NCBI GenBank assembly: GCA_037969175.1
Contig: JBBKWX010000041.1
Span: forward strand, 1-17,254
Direction of reading: 5' to 3'
Length of the DNA stretch: 17,254 nucleotides
DNA from: JBBKWX01 sp037969175
Lineage (GTDB): Bacteria > Bacteroidota > Bacteroidia > AKYH767-A > JBBKVM01
Of this stretch, positions 14,746-17,254 are shown one piece after another. A model generated the notes under the pieces. The model saw only the letters and a program-made list of their open reading frames with translations. It was not told where the DNA came from and made no database searches. The position numbers were made by a program, and so were the translations under genes. Positions within the stretch are counted from its first letter, which is position 1. The number at the start of each line of letters is the position of its first letter.

Positions 14746-16104
14746 ATGGAAAACATCACCATAAATTCTGAAGCTGCTGAATTGATCAAGAAAAATAATC
14801 TAGATCATACTATTTTTTCCTGGTCAAAACAACGAGGCTTGAATCCACTAAATATTGAGAGAGCAAAAGGTGTTTATATTTATGACCGAAGTGGAAAGAA
14901 AATTCTTGATTTTTCTTCTCAGTTGATGAATGTAAATATTGGACATGGGCATCAAAAAGTAACTGATGCTGTGATGCGTCAGATGCAGGAGGTAAGCTAT
15001 GTTCATCCGGGAATGATTACAGAAGCCCGTGGTGAACTGGGTAAGAAACTTGCAGCTATAGCTCCGGGAAATCTTAACAAAGCCTTCTTTACAAATGGTG
15101 GTGCTGAAGCAATAGAAAATGCGATAAAACTTGCAAGGTTGTATACCGGAAGACATAAGATCATCGCCTTGTATCAATCCTATCATGGTGCTTCATACGG
15201 AGCCATTTCCGCCGGTGGTGATCCGAGGAAATTAGCTTTCGATGATCAGGGAATTCCAAATGTGATCCATGTAGAAAATCCATATTTCTATCGCTGTCCA
15301 TGGCATAGCAAAACAGAAGATGAATGCGCCGAAAGAGCTGCTGAAAATATGGAGAAAGTGATCAAGTATGAAGGTCCGAATAATGTTGCAGCCATCCTGA
15401 TGGAAGGCGAATCAGGCTCTTCAGGTTGTATTAAATACCCCGCAGGTTACTGGAAAAAGATCAAAGAAATTGCAGATCGTTATGGAATACTGATCATTGC
15501 TGATGAAGTGATGAGTGGATTTGGAAGAACCGGAAAATGGTTTGGTGTTGATCATCATGGTGTAGTACCGGATATCATGTGCATGGCAAAAGGGCTTACC
15601 AGCGGCTACATCCCGATGGGAGCCATGATGGTAAGTGATGAGATCATCAGTTCCTTTGATGATAAGCCATTACCATTGGGCCTTACCTACTCTGCGCATG
15701 CTGTTGCATGTGCTGCCGCCAATGCAGTTCTGGATATTTATGTTGAAGAAGATCTTGTGAATAATACAGCCCGGATGGGATTGTATGTTGAACAAAAAGT
15801 TAAACAACTGATGTTAAAACATCCCTCCATTGGTGACTTTAGAAATACGGGATTACTGGGTTGTATAGAGCTGGTAAAGAACCGTGGCACTAAAGAGCCT
15901 ATGGCTCCATGGAATGCATCACCTGAAGAGATGACCATAATGAATCAGGTTGCTGCAAAAATAACTGAGCTGGGAATGTTCACTTTTGTGAGATGGAATT
16001 TTATTTTTATTGCCCCGCCGTTGTGTATCACTGAAGCAGAAATAGATGAAGGACTTGAGATCATTTCAAAGGCAATTTCCATAGCGGATCAGCATTGTAA
16101 TTAG
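14746..16104 (+). CDS. class III PLP-dependent aminotransferase, probable beta-alanine (omega-amino acid) transaminase
   Basis: This 452-residue fold-type I aminotransferase of class III has NGGAEAIENAIKLAR (117-131), YHGASYGAISAGGDPR (146-161), the PLP-nitrogen-binding Asp253 in IIADEVMSGFGRTG (250-263) and the Schiff-base Lys282 in MAKGLTSGYIPMG (280-292). These motifs are intact and the length is typical. The sequence style resembles the taurine-pyruvate/beta-alanine-pyruvate branch. Between mmsA and an NCS1 importer, the likely reaction is beta-alanine plus an oxo-acid (pyruvate or 2-oxoglutarate) to malonate semialdehyde plus alanine or glutamate, feeding the dehydrogenase upstream. Taurine, 3-aminoisobutyrate or GABA cannot be excluded as amino donors from the sequence. 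The start has no Shine-Dalgarno, only an A/T-rich leader. Confidence 0.88.
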   Translation: MENITINSEAAELIKKNNLDHTIFSWSKQRGLNPLNIERAKGVYIYDRSGKKILDFSSQLMNVNIGHGHQKVTDAVMRQMQEVSYVHPGMITEARGELGKKLAAIAPGNLNKAFFTNGGAEAIENAIKLARLYTGRHKIIALYQSYHGASYGAISAGGDPRKLAFDDQGIPNVIHVENPYFYRCPWHSKTEDECAERAAENMEKVIKYEGPNNVAAILMEGESGSSGCIKYPAGYWKKIKEIADRYGILIIADEVMSGFGRTGKWFGVDHHGVVPDIMCMAKGLTSGYIPMGAMMVSDEIISSFDDKPLPLGLTYSAHAVACAAANAVLDIYVEEDLVNNTARMGLYVEQKVKQLMLKHPSIGDFRNTGLLGCIELVKNRGTKEPMAPWNASPEEMTIMNQVAAKITELGMFTFVRWNFIFIAPPLCITEAEIDEGLEIISKAISIADQHCN

Positions 16105-16133
16105 TTCATTTCTTACCACTGATCTCTTGTGTT

Positions 16134-17254
16134 ATGTTTATGAAAAAAGAAACTGAAGAGCTGACAGAGGATGTATCCTCCTCCCCATTATACAGCGAAG
16201 ATCTGGCTCCTGTTCCTGCCTCAAAAAGGACCTGGAGTACCTGGAATCTTGCTGCGATCTGGGTAGGAATGGCTGTTTGTATTCCAACATATATTCTGGC
16301 TTCATACATGATCCGAAGCGGACTTAGCTGGCAGGTTGCACTTATCATCATCGGTCTTGCAAATCTTATCATCACCGTGCCCATGGTTCTGAATGGCCAT
16401 GCCGGCGTGAAATACGGGGTCCCATTTCCGGTTGTTGGAAGAGCCGCTTTTGGAACAAAAGGAATCCATATTCCTGCCATCGTCAGAGCGATAGTGGCCT
16501 GCGGCTGGTTTGGGGTTCAAACCTGGATAGGAGGACTTGCATTCTACGCCATTTTCAATGTGCTTACCGGTAACACGGGGACGGTAGGATTAGATGTCGG
16601 AAAATTTGTAGGCTTTGCAGCGTTCTGGTTTGTGAATATTTATTTCATCTGGCAAGGCACGGAAAGCATCAAATGGCTGGAGCATTATGCGGCACCAATC
16701 CTCATTGGTATCGGAATCGTTTTGATCGGCTGGGGTGTATACGAAGGAGGAAGTTTTGGGATGGTTTTGAAGCAGGGAGATCAGCTGGGAAAATCAAGTG
16801 CCGTGATGCATACGGATACTGAAAATAATCAGCAAATAAATATCACAAGTCTTGTCGACAAAGAAGGTAAATTAAAAGCTAGTTCGTTTCAATTAAGTTC
16901 AGAAAATAAAGGAACAGGAACACCTGAAATGTCAGACTGGATCCCGTTGACAGGGCAGAACATGACAGTAGATGTAAGTGAATTATTACCCGCTTCTCTC
17001 CCCTCTTCTGATTTGAAAGTTCAGTTCAAGGCAGAGAATGAAACAGGCCTTGTAGTATCATCCATAATCCCTGTTACCGTTGCAGATCCTTCGTCAAATT
17101 CGGGATCTACATGGACCTTCATACTGTGGCTTACGGCCATGGTAGGTTTCTGGGCCACCATGTCGCTGAGCATCGCTGACATTACCCGTTATGCAGCCAC
17201 ACAAAGATCACAGGTGACCGGACAATTTATCGGACTTCCAGGTACCATGATCTT
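16134..17254 (+). CDS. NCS1-family nucleobase/hydantoin:cation symporter with a periplasmic loop insertion (partial, 3' end missing)
   Basis: The first 373 residues are present and the frame is open to the window end. It starts MFMKKETEEL; the second Met, at 16140, is an equally good start. After a polar N-terminus come TM1 WNLAAIWVGMAVCIPTYIL (37-55), TM2 (66-85), NGHAG and KYGVPFPVVGRAAFG (93-107), TM3 with CGWFGVQTWIGG (123-134), TM4 (157-174), TM5 (184-203) and TM6 LTAMVGFWATMSLSIADITR (333-352). These are hallmarks of the NCS1 (Mhp1/PucI/uracil permease) family with a LeuT fold. Residues about 215-324, between TM5 and TM6, are an extra polar, beta-rich segment not expected in the family. 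It lies 29 nt after the aminotransferase, in the same run. The likely substrate is uracil, dihydrouracil, hydantoin or allantoin; the context favours pyrimidines. Confidence 0.9.
   Translation, partial: MFMKKETEELTEDVSSSPLYSEDLAPVPASKRTWSTWNLAAIWVGMAVCIPTYILASYMIRSGLSWQVALIIIGLANLIITVPMVLNGHAGVKYGVPFPVVGRAAFGTKGIHIPAIVRAIVACGWFGVQTWIGGLAFYAIFNVLTGNTGTVGLDVGKFVGFAAFWFVNIYFIWQGTESIKWLEHYAAPILIGIGIVLIGWGVYEGGSFGMVLKQGDQLGKSSAVMHTDTENNQQINITSLVDKEGKLKASSFQLSSENKGTGTPEMSDWIPLTGQNMTVDVSELLPASLPSSDLKVQFKAENETGLVVSSIIPVTVADPSSNSGSTWTFILWLTAMVGFWATMSLSIADITRYAATQRSQVTGQFIGLPGTMI

Overview
The window looks like chromosomal DNA of a free-living Bacteroidota (Bacteroidetes) bacterium. The evidence is as follows. 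Four secreted proteins carry type IX secretion (T9SS) C-terminal sorting domains with YPNP motifs. Promoters follow the Bacteroidetes TTG-N19-TAnnTTTG pattern. Starts lack Shine-Dalgarno sequences, base composition is AT-rich, and intergenic spaces hold degenerate 'CTCTGAGAACTCTGTG' and 'ATCTGCG...ATCTGCGTAATCTG' dispersed repeats, which I recall from environmental genomes of this phylum. No rRNA, tRNA, CRISPR array or intact transposase was seen.

Layout. (1) 1-532, plus strand: the tail of an unidentified membrane protein, overlapping by ATGA a four-helix small membrane protein. (2) 659-1495, minus: an outer-membrane beta-barrel protein. (3) 1696-6764, minus: a tandem array of three paralogous secreted proteins of about 465 residues, each with a 20-residue signal peptide, an invariant Cys-Cys pair at residues 110-111 and a T9SS tail. 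Each copy has its own promoter of identical geometry and its own terminator. Between copies two and three lies a 332-bp element bounded by 19-bp imperfect terminal inverted repeats. (4) 6998-11226: a cyanophycin locus, with cyanophycinase (cphB, minus) divergent from cyanophycin synthetase (cphA, plus), followed 13 nt later by an uncharacterised 178-residue protein with a UvrD/PcrA-tail-like 'RVKHAEFGEG' module. (5) 11253-12899, minus: a secreted beta-propeller-repeat protein with a T9SS tail. (6) 13246-17254, plus: an apparent operon of CoA-acylating (methyl)malonate-semialdehyde dehydrogenase, a class III aminotransferase and an NCS1-family transporter that runs off the window.

How the genes work together. 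CphA makes multi-L-arginyl-poly-L-aspartate as a nitrogen, carbon and energy store, and CphB degrades it to beta-Asp-Arg dipeptides. The isoaspartyl dipeptidase expected to finish the job is not in the window. The last operon fits the lower part of reductive pyrimidine (or beta-alanine) catabolism: NCS1 imports a nucleobase or hydantoin, the transaminase turns beta-alanine into malonate semialdehyde, and the dehydrogenase turns that into acetyl-CoA and CO2. The upper-pathway genes would be expected just beyond the right edge. The most notable oddities are an insertion of about 100 residues in the predicted periplasmic TM5-TM6 loop of the NCS1 transporter, the unknown third cyanophycin-locus gene, and the modular duplication of the secreted-protein array.
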